DNA of 14,946 nucleotides from JALONO01 sp038209965 (GCA_038209965.1 JBBQXF010000114.1:1-14946), one strand, 5' to 3'; shown: positions 1-8,776, counted from the stretch's first letter. Program-made: numbers and translations. Notes: a model not told the origin generated them from the letters alone.

Positions 1-1057
1 TATCTCCACCACTGGGGGCATCACCGTAGAAAGTGAGCCGGGCACGGGGATCGGTGTAGGGTTGGCCACCCTCATTGTTGTAGCGGAAGGCCCGCACCAA
101 AGCATCGGACACGAATACATTGTTCCAGTCGTTCCAACCATACTCTTGGGCACGCCCCGAGTGAGTGGCCCGGCCACCCCAGGCCTCTTGGCCCCCGAAC
201 ATAAAGAAAGCATTGCCTACACCCCAGCCCTGCCAAGGCCCGTGGATGACATTAAAGATCACCTCGGGATTGCGGGTGTTGTTGCTTTCGGTGAAGAGGG
301 CATCAAACTGAGGGCTAAGGGAATAAGTGAACGGTGCCCGGAGCAGTTTCTCAAACTCGGTCTGGGCTTGGGGATACTTTTTCTGGTAGAGGAGCGACTT
401 ACCCAGCATGGCAATGGCCGCGCCCTGAGTAACCCGGCCCAAGTCGTTGGCCGAGTGGGCCACCGGCAGGTTGGGGGCCGCAGCCGAAAAATCGGCTTCA
501 ATGGCCTGCCAAATCTCGGCCAGGGGAGCGCGCGGCGCGTCTTGGACAGCGGTGGCATATTCCAAGCGCAAAGGCACGCGGCCATAATTGTTGACCAACA
601 AGAAATAGGCGTAACCGCGTAAAAAACGGGCTTCAGCGGTATACTGTTTTTTGAGGTTTTGGTCAGCGGGCAACGTCGGGCTCCATTCGTTCAATTTGGA
701 AATCATCAGGTTGGCCCGCAGCACCATCCGATAGGAATTGCGCCAAAAATCCTGCAGCTGGGGCTGGGCTGAGCCGAAGCTAAAATCCTGCAATTGGGCC
801 AAATCCCCGAGCAGGAACACGTTATTGGTGGCTTCGCCGCCCAATAGGTCGAAATTGAAATAGGCATCCCGGGTATAGAACCCAGGCAGCAGTAAGCAGG
901 CGTAAGTGGCCACTATCCCTTCGTTGAACTGGGGGGCCGAAGCAAAGTAGGTAGCCTCATCGTAGGCGCCTTGGTTTTTGATGTCCAGAATATCTGGATT
1001 GCAGCTGCCCAACATAAAAGTGGCTGACAACAGCAATGCAATTATTTTGTGTTTCAT
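1..1057 (-). CDS. SusD/RagB-family outer-membrane nutrient-binding lipoprotein, partial (C-terminus beyond window)
   Basis: SusD-family lipoproteins sit on the outer surface above a SusC channel and bind the glycan or other nutrient to be imported. The minus frame is open from an ATG at 1057 to the window edge, giving 352 residues of a protein that is usually 450-600 long. The N-terminus is a lipoprotein signal peptide ending in LGS-Cys19. The SusD hallmark AEARFLRGYAYFLLVNNYG lies near residues 140-160, in the TPR-like helical core, followed by the usual RVPL. The gene starts 62 bp after the SusC stop, so the two are surely co-transcribed. The substrate cannot be told from the sequence. The family assignment is firm; the missing part is about a quarter of the protein. 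Confidence 0.95.
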   Translation of the reverse strand, partial: MKHKIIALLLSATFMLGSCNPDILDIKNQGAYDEATYFASAPQFNEGIVATYACLLLPGFYTRDAYFNFDLLGGEATNNVFLLGDLAQLQDFSFGSAQPQLQDFWRNSYRMVLRANLMISKLNEWSPTLPADQNLKKQYTAEARFLRGYAYFLLVNNYGRVPLRLEYATAVQDAPRAPLAEIWQAIEADFSAAAPNLPVAHSANDLGRVTQGAAIAMLGKSLLYQKKYPQAQTEFEKLLRAPFTYSLSPQFDALFTESNNTRNPEVIFNVIHGPWQGWGVGNAFFMFGGQEAWGGRATHSGRAQEYGWNDWNNVFVSDALVRAFRYNNEGGQPYTDPRARLTFYGDAPSGGD

Positions 1058-1119
1058 TTTCTTGGTGAGGTTTGAAGTGTTCAAATTATTTAACAAGCTA
1101 TTTGGGCAAAAGGTTGCTT

Positions 1120-4100
1120 TTAGAAAGCCACTTGCACACCGAGCAAGAAGCTGCGGGGCTGTGGATATTGCCCATTGTCAATGCCCCGGGCAAACAAGAA
1201 GCTCCGGGAATCGTTGCCTTGGGCCGAAATCTCGGGGTCGTAACCAGTGTACTTGGTGAACGTGAACAGGTTTTGGGCCGTTACGTACAGGCGCAGGCTC
1301 GATATCGTGTTCCGGGCCACTTTCAGGGCCGAAGCGGGCAGGGTATAGCCCAAAGTGATGTTCCGCACCCGCAAATAGGCCCCGTTCTCGACAAAACGGC
1401 TGGAACCGCGCAGGTTCAAGTTGCCATTCGCATTTTGGCCTGCTTTGGGGTACTCCACGTTATCACCATCATTTTTCCAGCGATCCAATACTTGGGTACT
1501 GGAGTTGAAGGGGCGGGTCATCCCGGTGAGCCAGTAGCGCTGATCGTTCCATACGCTCACTCCGCCGATCCCGTACAAACTCAACATGAAGTCAAAGTTT
1601 TTGTAGCCCAAGTTAAGGTTGCCACCATAGTTCCACTTGGGGATGGGGCTGCCCAAAAACTGCTGATCGGCCTCGGTAATGATCCCATCGCCATTCAAGT
1701 CTTGGTACTGCACATCACCGGGGGCAAATTGGGCTTGGTAAGTGGCATTGGCCCGGCCGGTCCGTTGGCGGGCCTGCTCGTTGAGCCGGCCCACTTCGGC
1801 TTGGGTGGGCACAATGCGCTCCGCCACATAGCCAAAGAAGGCGCCGATCGGCTGGCCAGGTTCAGTGCGGGTGGCCGCATAGCCCCCGGTCACAAAACCG
1901 CCCGCAAACGGTTGGCCCGCGCCCAAGCTCACCACTTGGTTTTTGTTGTAGGCAGTGTTGATCCCGATGCTGTACCGGAGGCCGGCCGTTTCACCCTCAA
2001 AGTTGATGGTGGTCTCAAAACCCCGGTTGTAGGCATTGGCCGCGTTGCGCACTACGGTGGGCACACGATCAAATGGGCCACCAAATCCCGAGGACACTGA
2101 AATGGGCACGCCGACCAACAAATCGCGGTTGTCACGGTTGTAATAAACCAATCCCACGGTCAGGCGGTCGTCCAAGAACCCAGCATCTAGGCCAATATCG
2201 GTTTGGCGGGTGGTTTCCCAGCGGGTGTTGGGGTCAATGGGCTGGTTGACAGTAGCTCCCCCGACGAAGCCCCGGTCATCCCCAAATGAGTACACAAGGT
2301 TGGTCGGGCTGCCCTTGAAAATGTTCGAGGTTTGCAATGGGATGCTCGAGTTGCCCGTAATCCCGTAGCTGGCGCGCAGTTTGAGCGAAGAGAACAATTT
2401 CTGGTTTTTCATAAAGTCCTCTTCGGAGATTTTCCAGGCCGCACCCACTGCCGGGAAGTTGGCAAACTTGCTGCCTGCCGGAAACACCGGGCTGCCATCG
2501 CGGCGGAAACTGGCCGTGAACAAATATTTGTTGTTCAAGGTATAATTGACCCGGGCGAAGTAGGAAATGCCCCCGCCCTGGGGCAGGCCGCCCGATCCGC
2601 CGGTGATGGTGGACTGGCCAGCGAAGGCGATGTTTTTCAACTCGTCGTTCTGGAAGTTGCCCCCGGTCAACCGCACCTCGCGGTTCACTCCCCCATTGAT
2701 GTAGGTGTTGCCCAAAGTGGCGGTCAGATTATGGATGCCGAAAGTCTTGTTGAAAGTGAAAAAGTTTTCCAACAATGGGCCAATGTAGGAGCCGTAATAC
2801 TCATCAACGCTGTTGCCCAGCACCAAATTGCCATTGGCGCGGGCTCTGGTGTAGTTGTAGCCATTATAAGATCCAGTGGTGACGGAGGCTTGAGAGCGGA
2901 AAGTCAACCAATCAGTAATGTCAACTTCGCCATAGAACTGGCCCAGCAAATAGGAATCCCGGGCGCGCCGCTCGCTCAGGTTGATGTCGGTCAAAGGATT
3001 GAAAGCATCGTTCAGATCCTCATTGGAAGTCACACGGGAGTAGCCGCCTAGGTTATTGGGATCAAGGATGGGGGCATAGGGCGGCATCCGCAGGGCATCG
3101 GTGAAACTGGCGGTGTTGCCTTTGGTCACGGTGTAGCGGTAAATCAGTTGTTGGCCAAACCGGAAGCGCTTGCCCACATTCTCCACCAAGTTGATCCGGG
3201 TCGTGTTACGGATAAAGTTGTAGTTGGTCATGATCCCGTCTTGGTTGGTGTAGGTATTGGACACCAAATATTTGACTTTATCAGTGCCGCCCTGAATGCC
3301 GACATTGTGCTCAGACAAACGGGCCGTACGGAAAATGGCATCTTGCCAATCGGTTACATCTTGCTGCACGGCCGGGGTGCGCAGTTTATCGGTCAATTGG
3401 TTGTTGGTGATGTCTCGCACCAAATCCAAGTACTGGCCGGCGTTCAACACGTCCAGTTTGCGCCAGCGGTTGGCAAAGCCCACATAACCGTTGTAGGTCA
3501 CTTTGGGTTCGCCGGTTTTGGCTTTTTTGGTGGTTACCATCACTACGCCGTTGGCGGCCCGTGCGCCATAGATGGCAATGGACGAGGCATCTTTCAAAAC
3601 TGTGATGCTCTCGATATCGTTCGGCGGGATGGCATTGAACTCTCCCGATCCGCCTTGGATCCCATCAATCACGTACAGGGCTTCGGTGCTAGTGAAGGAT
3701 CCTGTGCCCCGCACCACAATATTAACTTGGGAACCGGGCAAACCACCGCTGTTGATCACCTGAACCCCGGCAATTTTGCCCTGCATCAACTGCTGGGCAT
3801 TGGCGGCGGTCACTTGGCCGATCTCTTTGGAACTGGTTTGGCCCACCGATCCGATCAGATCCTTCTTTTGGACCGAGCCATAGCCCACCACTACCACATC
3901 CTGCAACATTTTTACATCTGATACCAATGCCACATCGATGATGTTGGAAGTGCCAAGGGCCATTTCGGTGGTGACAAAACCCACATAAGAGAAGATCAGC
4001 GTGTTGGCGTTGTCCGGTACCGAGAACGAATATTTGCCGTTTACATCCGTTACCGTGCCCCTGGAAGTCCCTTTGGCCAGCACGTTTACGCCGGGAAGGG

Positions 4101-4629
4101 AACCCCCATCCTCTTTGGAGGTCACTGTGCCCGACACTATCCGATCAAAGCGAAGGGGCATGTCCATGAATTTGGTGCGGAGCATTTCATCCACCGTCGG
4201 CAAGATTAGCATCCGGGCATTGGCTCCCTCATTGGACTTGGGGGCCAGTTCTTTGGTCTCGGGTTTGGGGTTGGCCGGGAGAATAATGTACTGCTTGCCA
4301 TCCACACTCCGGTATTGCAGTTCAACCGAGGGGAGCAGGACATCGAGTATCCGATCTACCTGTTTGGCCTTTTGCTTACGGCTAAACAGCACCGTTTTTT
4401 TGTCCACCGTCGATTCTTCATAAGCAAAACTCACACTGTATTCCTTTTCCAACTGCCGCAAGACCTCTTTCAAGGGTTTATTGGCTTGGTGGGGCGCATT
4501 AAAAGATTTGACCAAGGCCATTTGGGGCCAGTCTTGGGGTGTTTGGGCGTGCGCGCTGGGAAGGTGCCAGAGCAGGCCAACGAGTGCCAATAAAATGGCG
4601 CGGAAGTTTAGTTGTGTATTCATGTTCAT
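1120..4629 (-). CDS. SusC/RagA-family TonB-linked outer-membrane receptor with N-terminal STN signalling domain
   Basis: This 1169-residue protein is an outer-membrane beta-barrel that takes up a nutrient delivered by SusD, driven by TonB. Domains in order: signal peptide (about 1-29, ending AHA-Q), STN domain (about 45-118), a carboxypeptidase-regulatory-like fold (about 164-235), the SusC-family motif DVVVVGYG (244-251), the plug (about 255-370, with the diagnostic PNDIESITVLKDASS at 336-350 and YGARAANGVV just after), and the barrel to the C-terminus, which ends in the usual aromatic residue. Length is normal for the subclass that has an STN domain. STN is the domain that contacts FecR in the periplasm, which agrees with the FecR gene directly upstream. 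The start at 4629 is preferred because it gives a good signal peptide; M3 is an alternative. Confidence 0.97.
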   Translation of the reverse strand: MNMNTQLNFRAILLALVGLLWHLPSAHAQTPQDWPQMALVKSFNAPHQANKPLKEVLRQLEKEYSVSFAYEESTVDKKTVLFSRKQKAKQVDRILDVLLPSVELQYRSVDGKQYIILPANPKPETKELAPKSNEGANARMLILPTVDEMLRTKFMDMPLRFDRIVSGTVTSKEDGGSLPGVNVLAKGTSRGTVTDVNGKYSFSVPDNANTLIFSYVGFVTTEMALGTSNIIDVALVSDVKMLQDVVVVGYGSVQKKDLIGSVGQTSSKEIGQVTAANAQQLMQGKIAGVQVINSGGLPGSQVNIVVRGTGSFTSTEALYVIDGIQGGSGEFNAIPPNDIESITVLKDASSIAIYGARAANGVVMVTTKKAKTGEPKVTYNGYVGFANRWRKLDVLNAGQYLDLVRDITNNQLTDKLRTPAVQQDVTDWQDAIFRTARLSEHNVGIQGGTDKVKYLVSNTYTNQDGIMTNYNFIRNTTRINLVENVGKRFRFGQQLIYRYTVTKGNTASFTDALRMPPYAPILDPNNLGGYSRVTSNEDLNDAFNPLTDINLSERRARDSYLLGQFYGEVDITDWLTFRSQASVTTGSYNGYNYTRARANGNLVLGNSVDEYYGSYIGPLLENFFTFNKTFGIHNLTATLGNTYINGGVNREVRLTGGNFQNDELKNIAFAGQSTITGGSGGLPQGGGISYFARVNYTLNNKYLFTASFRRDGSPVFPAGSKFANFPAVGAAWKISEEDFMKNQKLFSSLKLRASYGITGNSSIPLQTSNIFKGSPTNLVYSFGDDRGFVGGATVNQPIDPNTRWETTRQTDIGLDAGFLDDRLTVGLVYYNRDNRDLLVGVPISVSSGFGGPFDRVPTVVRNAANAYNRGFETTINFEGETAGLRYSIGINTAYNKNQVVSLGAGQPFAGGFVTGGYAATRTEPGQPIGAFFGYVAERIVPTQAEVGRLNEQARQRTGRANATYQAQFAPGDVQYQDLNGDGIITEADQQFLGSPIPKWNYGGNLNLGYKNFDFMLSLYGIGGVSVWNDQRYWLTGMTRPFNSSTQVLDRWKNDGDNVEYPKAGQNANGNLNLRGSSRFVENGAYLRVRNITLGYTLPASALKVARNTISSLRLYVTAQNLFTFTKYTGYDPEISAQGNDSRSFLFARGIDNGQYPQPRSFLLGVQVAF

Positions 4630-4892
4630 ATTTAATTTGTTGATTGGTACTTGGTTTACCCACTCTTTAATCTAAGCAGTTTATCAAAAAGCTCAGCACT
4701 TCTATTTTAGAATAATTAAGTCGATCTTTGGGCAAATTAATGTGTGTTAAATTGTTGATTTTTAGTTAATTAAATTCATAAATGACTTTGATGTTGACGT
4801 ATTTTGAAAGAAAATCAATAAACAATTATTCTTGGTCGAATGGCCGAGTTTGCCAATGCACCAATGCAAGGCATTTTACTAAACCTGAACAC
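4630..4892 (-). promoter_or_regulatory. AT-rich control region upstream of the susC-like gene
   Basis: This 263-bp AT-rich gap separates fecR from the susC-like gene and probably carries the receptor's promoter. I find no perfect TAnnTTTG -7 box on the minus strand; the closest is TTAATTTG (4740-4733). The minus-strand 9-mer AAACCAAGT (4657-4649) lies 19 nt before the receptor start and recurs at a similar place before fecR, so it may belong to a promoter read by the missing ECF sigma factor. CCAATGCA is tandemly repeated at 4853-4868 just past the fecR end. No hairpin with a T-tract was found for fecR. Confidence 0.4.
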
Positions 4893-5921
4893 TTATTTTT
4901 TTGATTCAAAAATTAGTTGTTGGTTATTGTTTTTACTGATGTTTACGTTGAGCAAAAGCGAAAGGCTTTCCAATAATACCGCTTCGTTTTCAAGGGAGAT
5001 GGTGCCGCTCAGGCGACGATTGGCCAGGGTTGGATCGGCAAAGGTGACTTCATAGCCGTAATTTTCAGTGATCATCTCGGCGATCTGCTTCAGTGAAGCA
5101 TTGTCGAGGAACAGTTTCTGGTTGCGCCAAGCCGACATTTTCTCGGCATCGACCTGCACCCGGTTCACCACTTGGCTCGACTTGGCCACCTCCACCAACT
5201 CCCCCGGTTTCATTTCCAACTCTTTGGCCTGTCCAGCCTCGGTCAATTGTAACCGGATTTTGCCCTTGTTGAGGCTCACCTTTACATTGTCGCGCCGGTT
5301 GAACACATTGAACTCAGTGCCGAGTACTTCCACATTTACCCCGGCGGCCTTGACAATAAACTTCGGCCCACCAATGGCTGGTTGGTGGGCTACGGCGAAA
5401 AAGGCCTCCCCCTGCAACCACACCACGCGATCGTGCTCCTTGTCCCAGTCAGGCTGAAACTTCAGTTCGGAATTGGCATTGAGCGTTACCACTGAGCCAT
5501 CGGGCAAGCGGATGGCCTTGGTTTGGCCGTAGGCCGACCGATGGGCGACTTCGGGCTGGGGAAGGTTGGTCAACCAAGCCAAGCCCACGCACAGCAACAG
5601 CGCTATTGCCGCTGCGGCATACCATTGCCACTGGGAGCGGCGGGCAGGTAAAATAATCGTTTTAGTTCGGGCCATAAAAGTGGCCACTTCTGTTTCTACC
5701 AATTGTGGTGGCAGCGCAACCCGTTTTAGTTGCAGCGCCCGGATCAAAGCTACCGCTGTTTGGGCCTGTTCGTGTTTGTCGGGATGGGCCGAGAGCCATT
5801 GTTCCCAATGGGCCATCGCGGCGGCATCGCGGCCAGTTGCATAGTCACCGAAAGATTCGTCGAGCACAAAGTCCTCGGTGGATAGGTAGTTTTGAGTAGC
5901 CATACGACCGGAATTTGTCAT
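4893..5921 (-). CDS. FecR-family anti-sigma factor (FecR + DUF4974)
   Basis: FecR proteins span the inner membrane, hold an ECF sigma factor in the cytoplasm, and release it when the STN domain of a partner receptor signals in the periplasm. The 342-residue protein has a cytoplasmic N-terminal helical region (about 1-95), one membrane segment (about 99-118, rich in Ala, Ile and Leu), and a FecR domain (about 130-225) with the typical IRLPDGSVVTLNANSELKF and VLGTEFNVF. A DUF4974/STN-like C-terminal domain follows (about 262-340, starting WRNQKLFLDNASLKQIAEMI). It precedes the STN-containing SusC receptor, the normal order. What is odd is that no ECF sigma gene precedes it; trpF does, 61 bp upstream. 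A second in-frame ATG at 5903 (M7) could be the true start; no clear ribosome-binding site decides between them. Confidence 0.95.
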   Translation of the reverse strand: MTNSGRMATQNYLSTEDFVLDESFGDYATGRDAAAMAHWEQWLSAHPDKHEQAQTAVALIRALQLKRVALPPQLVETEVATFMARTKTIILPARRSQWQWYAAAAIALLLCVGLAWLTNLPQPEVAHRSAYGQTKAIRLPDGSVVTLNANSELKFQPDWDKEHDRVVWLQGEAFFAVAHQPAIGGPKFIVKAAGVNVEVLGTEFNVFNRRDNVKVSLNKGKIRLQLTEAGQAKELEMKPGELVEVAKSSQVVNRVQVDAEKMSAWRNQKLFLDNASLKQIAEMITENYGYEVTFADPTLANRRLSGTISLENEAVLLESLSLLLNVNISKNNNQQLIFESKK

Positions 5922-5982
5922 AAGAGACTACCCAACTTGGTTTCTACTGGGTTTTCTCGAAAAAAATCAGAAAAACTTTTTC
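5922..5982 (-). promoter_or_regulatory. Possible ECF-sigma-type promoter region before fecR
   Basis: The 61-bp gap between the trpF stop and the fecR start holds A/T runs and then, on the minus strand, ACCCA...TGGGT arms about 12 nt apart and the 9-mer AAACCAAGT (5943-5935), 13 nt before the start. The same 9-mer stands before the susC-like gene. No TAnnTTTG box is present. I infer, without direct proof, that an ECF sigma factor encoded elsewhere reads this site. Confidence 0.3.
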
Positions 5983-6645
5983 TTACCCAAAAAAGCGCAG
6001 GCCGCCGTCTTCCGGCTTGCGCAGCTCATCGGCAAACAGGCCGATCTTGGCTACATTCTTGATCCCCGGCGCAATTTCAAATTTGCTGTTGATGTCCAGT
6101 GCGTGGATGTTCAGGTGGGTGAGCTGGCGGATGGCGGCCAAGTGCGCGATGTCCAACCCCCCACTGAGGAAAAACGGTTTGGCATTGTCATACTGGTCCA
6201 GCAGCGACCAGTCGAATGCTTGGCCATTGCCGCCATAGTGCTGGCCCTTGGTATCGAACAAAAAATAATCGCACACCGATTGGTAATCGGCCAAACGGCC
6301 AAAGTCAAATTGGGCATCGATGGCGAATGCCTTGATAACCAGTTTACCCAATTGCTGGACCGATTGGCAAAATTCGGGCGGCTCGTCGCCGTGCAGTTGG
6401 ATGGCCCCCAAGCTATAAACGGCCGATTGCATTTGGACGTAGCCCAGCTCAGCATTGACAAAAACCCCCGTCCGGGTGACGTACTGGGGAATGGCTGCGG
6501 CCAGTTCGGCCGGGAGGGTGCTGCCCGCATACCGGGGCGAGGCCGCATGGAAAATCAGGCCCAAGTAATGGGGCTGGGCCACCGCGACCACTTCCCGGAT
6601 GTTTTGCGGCTCGCGCATCCCGCAAATCTTTAGTTTATGGCTCAT
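5983..6645 (-). CDS. trpF: Phosphoribosylanthranilate isomerase
   Basis: TrpF converts N-(5'-phosphoribosyl)anthranilate to CdRP, the third step of tryptophan synthesis, in a TIM barrel in the cytoplasm. With the ATG at 6645 the protein is 220 residues, normal for the family. Visible landmarks are KICGM with the catalytic Cys at residue 8, SPRYAG (36-41), QLHGDE (83-88), FLFDTK with the catalytic Asp131, the phosphate-binding GGNGQAFDW, LSGGL (160-164) and DINSKFEIAPGIKN. The frame can be extended to an ATG at 6723, but those 26 residues lie outside the family core, so I chose the internal start. The gene stands alone: no other trp gene is in the window. It may be co-transcribed with fecR downstream, though their functions are unrelated. 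Confidence 0.95.
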   Translation of the reverse strand: MSHKLKICGMREPQNIREVVAVAQPHYLGLIFHAASPRYAGSTLPAELAAAIPQYVTRTGVFVNAELGYVQMQSAVYSLGAIQLHGDEPPEFCQSVQQLGKLVIKAFAIDAQFDFGRLADYQSVCDYFLFDTKGQHYGGNGQAFDWSLLDQYDNAKPFFLSGGLDIAHLAAIRQLTHLNIHALDINSKFEIAPGIKNVAKIGLFADELRKPEDGGLRFFG

Positions 6646-6771
6646 TTGACAATTCTGTTGACAGCGTGGGTTTAATGACGACGGCCCATTGGGAATCCCC
6701 ATAAATGCTATTTCTTTGGGCAACGGAATGTAGCAAGTTCAGTGCAAAAATCCTAAGATTGGGCCAATAAA
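6646..6771. promoter_or_regulatory. Divergent promoter region between trpF and the phosphodiesterase gene
   Basis: The two genes are transcribed away from each other from this 126-bp stretch, so it must hold both promoters. The best plus-strand -7 match is TAAGATTG (6754-6761, one mismatch to TAnnTTTG), without a properly spaced TTG. No perfect site was found on the minus strand. Confidence 0.35.
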
Positions 6772-8211
6772 ATGGATCCAATGGCCAAAATCACGGTTGA
6801 CATGAAACCTTCTCCCCTGCAAAAAACGGTTGTAATTGACGTTGTGGGCCTTACGCCCGGCCTTTTGGGCGAGCATACTCCCTTTTTGCGGCAGTGGGCG
6901 GCCAGCGGCCAACTGGCCAAAGTGCGCCCGGTGCTGCCCGCGGTCACCTGCTCGGCCCAAGCCACCTACCTCACGGGCAAGTACCCGCGCGAGCATGGCA
7001 TCGTGGGCAATGGCTGGTATTTTGCCGAGGAATGCGAAGTGAAATTTTGGCGGCAGTCGAACCAGCTGGTGCAGTCGCCCAAAATCTGGGAGGTGGCCAA
7101 AGCCTTGGATCCGAGCTTTACCTGTGCCAACCTGTTTTGGTGGTACAACATGTATTCTACCGTTGATTACAGTGCCACGCCCCGGCCCCAGTACTTGGCC
7201 GATGGCCGCAAAATGCCCGATTGCTATACCCAGCCGGCCAGCCTGCGCGATGACCTGCAAGCTCAACTGGGCACTTTTCCGCTCTTTGATTTCTGGGGCC
7301 CGCGCACGACTATCCGCTCCAGCCAATGGATTGCCGAGGCCGCCAAGTGGGTGGAGCAAAAACATTCGCCCACGCTGTCGCTGGTCTATTTGCCCCATCT
7401 CGACTATAATTTTCAACGCTACGGCCACCACCACCCGAGCATCCCGGTGGATCTGCGCCAGATCGACGACCTGTGCCGGGATCTGATCCCGTTCTTTGAG
7501 CAGCGCGGCGCCCAAGTGGTCGTGCTATCTGAATATGGGATTACCAACGTGCGGCGGCCCATCCACCTGAACCGTGTGCTGCGCGAGGCCGGCCTGATCC
7601 AAGTGCGCACCGAGCGCGGCCTAGAACTGTTGGATCCGGGTGCGAGCCAAGCATTTGCCGTGGCCGATCACCAGATCGCCCATGTGTATGTCAATAATCC
7701 GGCGCAACTGGCTAAGGTGCGGGGATTGCTGGAAAAAACGCCGGGAGTGGAACTGGTGCTGGATCGGGCGGGCCAACGGGCCTACCAGTTGGATCATCCC
7801 CGGGCCGGCGACTTGGTGGTAGTGGCCGATCGGGATTCGTGGTTTACCTATTACTACTGGCTCGACGACCAGCGGGCCCCGGATTTTGCCCGCATTGTCG
7901 ACATCCACAAAAAACCGGGCTATGATCCGGTGGAAATGCTCATCAACCCCAAAATAGCCGTGCCCGCGCTCAAAGTGGGTTTTACCCTGCTCAAAAAAAT
8001 GCTCGGGTTTCGGTATTTGATGGATGTAATCCCGCTCGATGCCACGCTCATCGGGGGCTCACACGGGCGGATCCCCGAGAGCGACCAAGATTTCCCGCTG
8101 TTCATCACCCAACAAAAAAACTTGGGGATTGCCGCCGAAATGCAGCCCCACGAGGTGTTCCAAGGACTGATGCGGCACTTGCAGCCGGCGTGGACCGACG
8201 TTACGGCGTGA
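6772..8211 (+). CDS. Type I phosphodiesterase/nucleotide pyrophosphatase-like protein (alkaline phosphatase superfamily) with altered metal ligands
   Basis: The 479-residue protein has the alkaline-phosphatase-superfamily core and probably hydrolyses a phosphodiester or pyrophosphate; it has no signal peptide, so it is likely cytoplasmic. Landmarks: a metal-binding Asp in VVIDVVG (D23), the nucleophile region PAVTCSAQATYLTG (T59), GNGWYF (N80), YLPHLDYNFQRYG (D211) and a late His in GGSHGRIPE (H431). Compared with characterised NPP enzymes, the His after the third Asp is Gln215 and the usual Asp-His pair is Glu254-Tyr255 (SEYG). I believe this pattern marks a bacterial subfamily, some members of which sit in ebo gene clusters as EboF; no other ebo gene is seen here. 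M4 and M11 are other possible starts. Its 3' end overlaps the convergent pentapeptide gene by 11 bp. Confidence 0.85.
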   Translation: MDPMAKITVDMKPSPLQKTVVIDVVGLTPGLLGEHTPFLRQWAASGQLAKVRPVLPAVTCSAQATYLTGKYPREHGIVGNGWYFAEECEVKFWRQSNQLVQSPKIWEVAKALDPSFTCANLFWWYNMYSTVDYSATPRPQYLADGRKMPDCYTQPASLRDDLQAQLGTFPLFDFWGPRTTIRSSQWIAEAAKWVEQKHSPTLSLVYLPHLDYNFQRYGHHHPSIPVDLRQIDDLCRDLIPFFEQRGAQVVVLSEYGITNVRRPIHLNRVLREAGLIQVRTERGLELLDPGASQAFAVADHQIAHVYVNNPAQLAKVRGLLEKTPGVELVLDRAGQRAYQLDHPRAGDLVVVADRDSWFTYYYWLDDQRAPDFARIVDIHKKPGYDPVEMLINPKIAVPALKVGFTLLKKMLGFRYLMDVIPLDATLIGGSHGRIPESDQDFPLFITQQKNLGIAAEMQPHEVFQGLMRHLQPAWTDVTA

Positions 8212-8776
8212 TTTCAAGGCCATACTTGGCCAATAACCCTGCAACCCCGCCCAACGAAAACTTGGCCTTTTTGAGCTGGTTCACTTCCGGATCGAGGGAA
8301 TAATGGAGCGCGGTCCGAAAGTCGGCCCCTTCCAAGTTGGTGCGCTCAAAAACGGCCCGGGTCAGATCACACTGGTCAAACGATGCCCCGCGGAGGTCGG
8401 TTTCGGTAAAATCCACTTCTTGCAAAGCTGAATTTTTGAACTTGGTTTTCTTGAGCTTGAGCTGGCAAAAGGAAGAGAAATTGAGGAGGCAATCATCGAA
8501 TGCCACGGCCAACAGAAAAGGGTTGCAAGCTTCAAAACGCAGCCCCAACAACTTGCAGCCACTGAATTGGACTTCTTTCAGGGCAGTTTGGGCCAGTTTG
8601 GCCATGCTCAGGTTACAACTGGTGAAATGGCAATCGGAAAAATGGCAGCCTGACAAGTCGGCATTGGAAAAATCGCACTGCGAAAAAGTGCAGTTTTCGT
8701 ATTCCCCTTTGGCCAGCGGCGTTTCGGTAAAGTTGCATTTCTCGAAGGTTTGGCCTTCGGCATAGGTTTTCGCCAT
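8201..8776 (-). CDS. Pentapeptide-repeat protein, Qnr-like
   Basis: The 191-residue protein is built of pentapeptide repeats of the form A(D/N)LXX or CxF (for example CDFSNADLSGCHF, then FTETDLRGASFDQCDLTRAVF, NLEGADF), which fold into a right-handed quadrilateral beta-helix. A Pro-containing break near residue 95 (CNPFLL) fits two stacked helices. The C-terminal YSLDPEVNQLKKAKFS and GLLAKYGLEI resemble the cap of Qnr-type proteins, which mimic DNA and protect gyrase from quinolones or toxins; that role here is only inferred. I chose the ATG at 8776 because the repeats begin directly after it. The same frame stays open upstream to 9202 and includes a hydrophobic stretch, but that part does not look like this family. 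It converges on and overlaps the phosphodiesterase gene. Confidence 0.88.
   Translation of the reverse strand: MAKTYAEGQTFEKCNFTETPLAKGEYENCTFSQCDFSNADLSGCHFSDCHFTSCNLSMAKLAQTALKEVQFSGCKLLGLRFEACNPFLLAVAFDDCLLNFSSFCQLKLKKTKFKNSALQEVDFTETDLRGASFDQCDLTRAVFERTNLEGADFRTALHYSLDPEVNQLKKAKFSLGGVAGLLAKYGLEITP

Noticed and set aside
1072..2100. 342-codon plus-strand open frame inside the susC-like gene
   Set aside because: It is the antisense shadow of a certain gene; GC-rich codons create long open frames on the other strand and it shows no domain.
3148..3921. 257-codon plus-strand open frame opposite the plug domain
   Set aside because: Antisense to the conserved SusC plug sequence, with no recognisable motif.
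4840..4892. Hairpin TGCC-TT-GCA..TGC-ATT-GGCA as terminator of fecR
   Set aside because: Short interrupted stem and no T-tract after it on the minus strand; the tandem CCAATGCA explains the pattern.
6739..7515. 258-codon minus-strand open frame
   Set aside because: Antisense to the phosphodiesterase gene, whose active-site motifs are on the plus strand.
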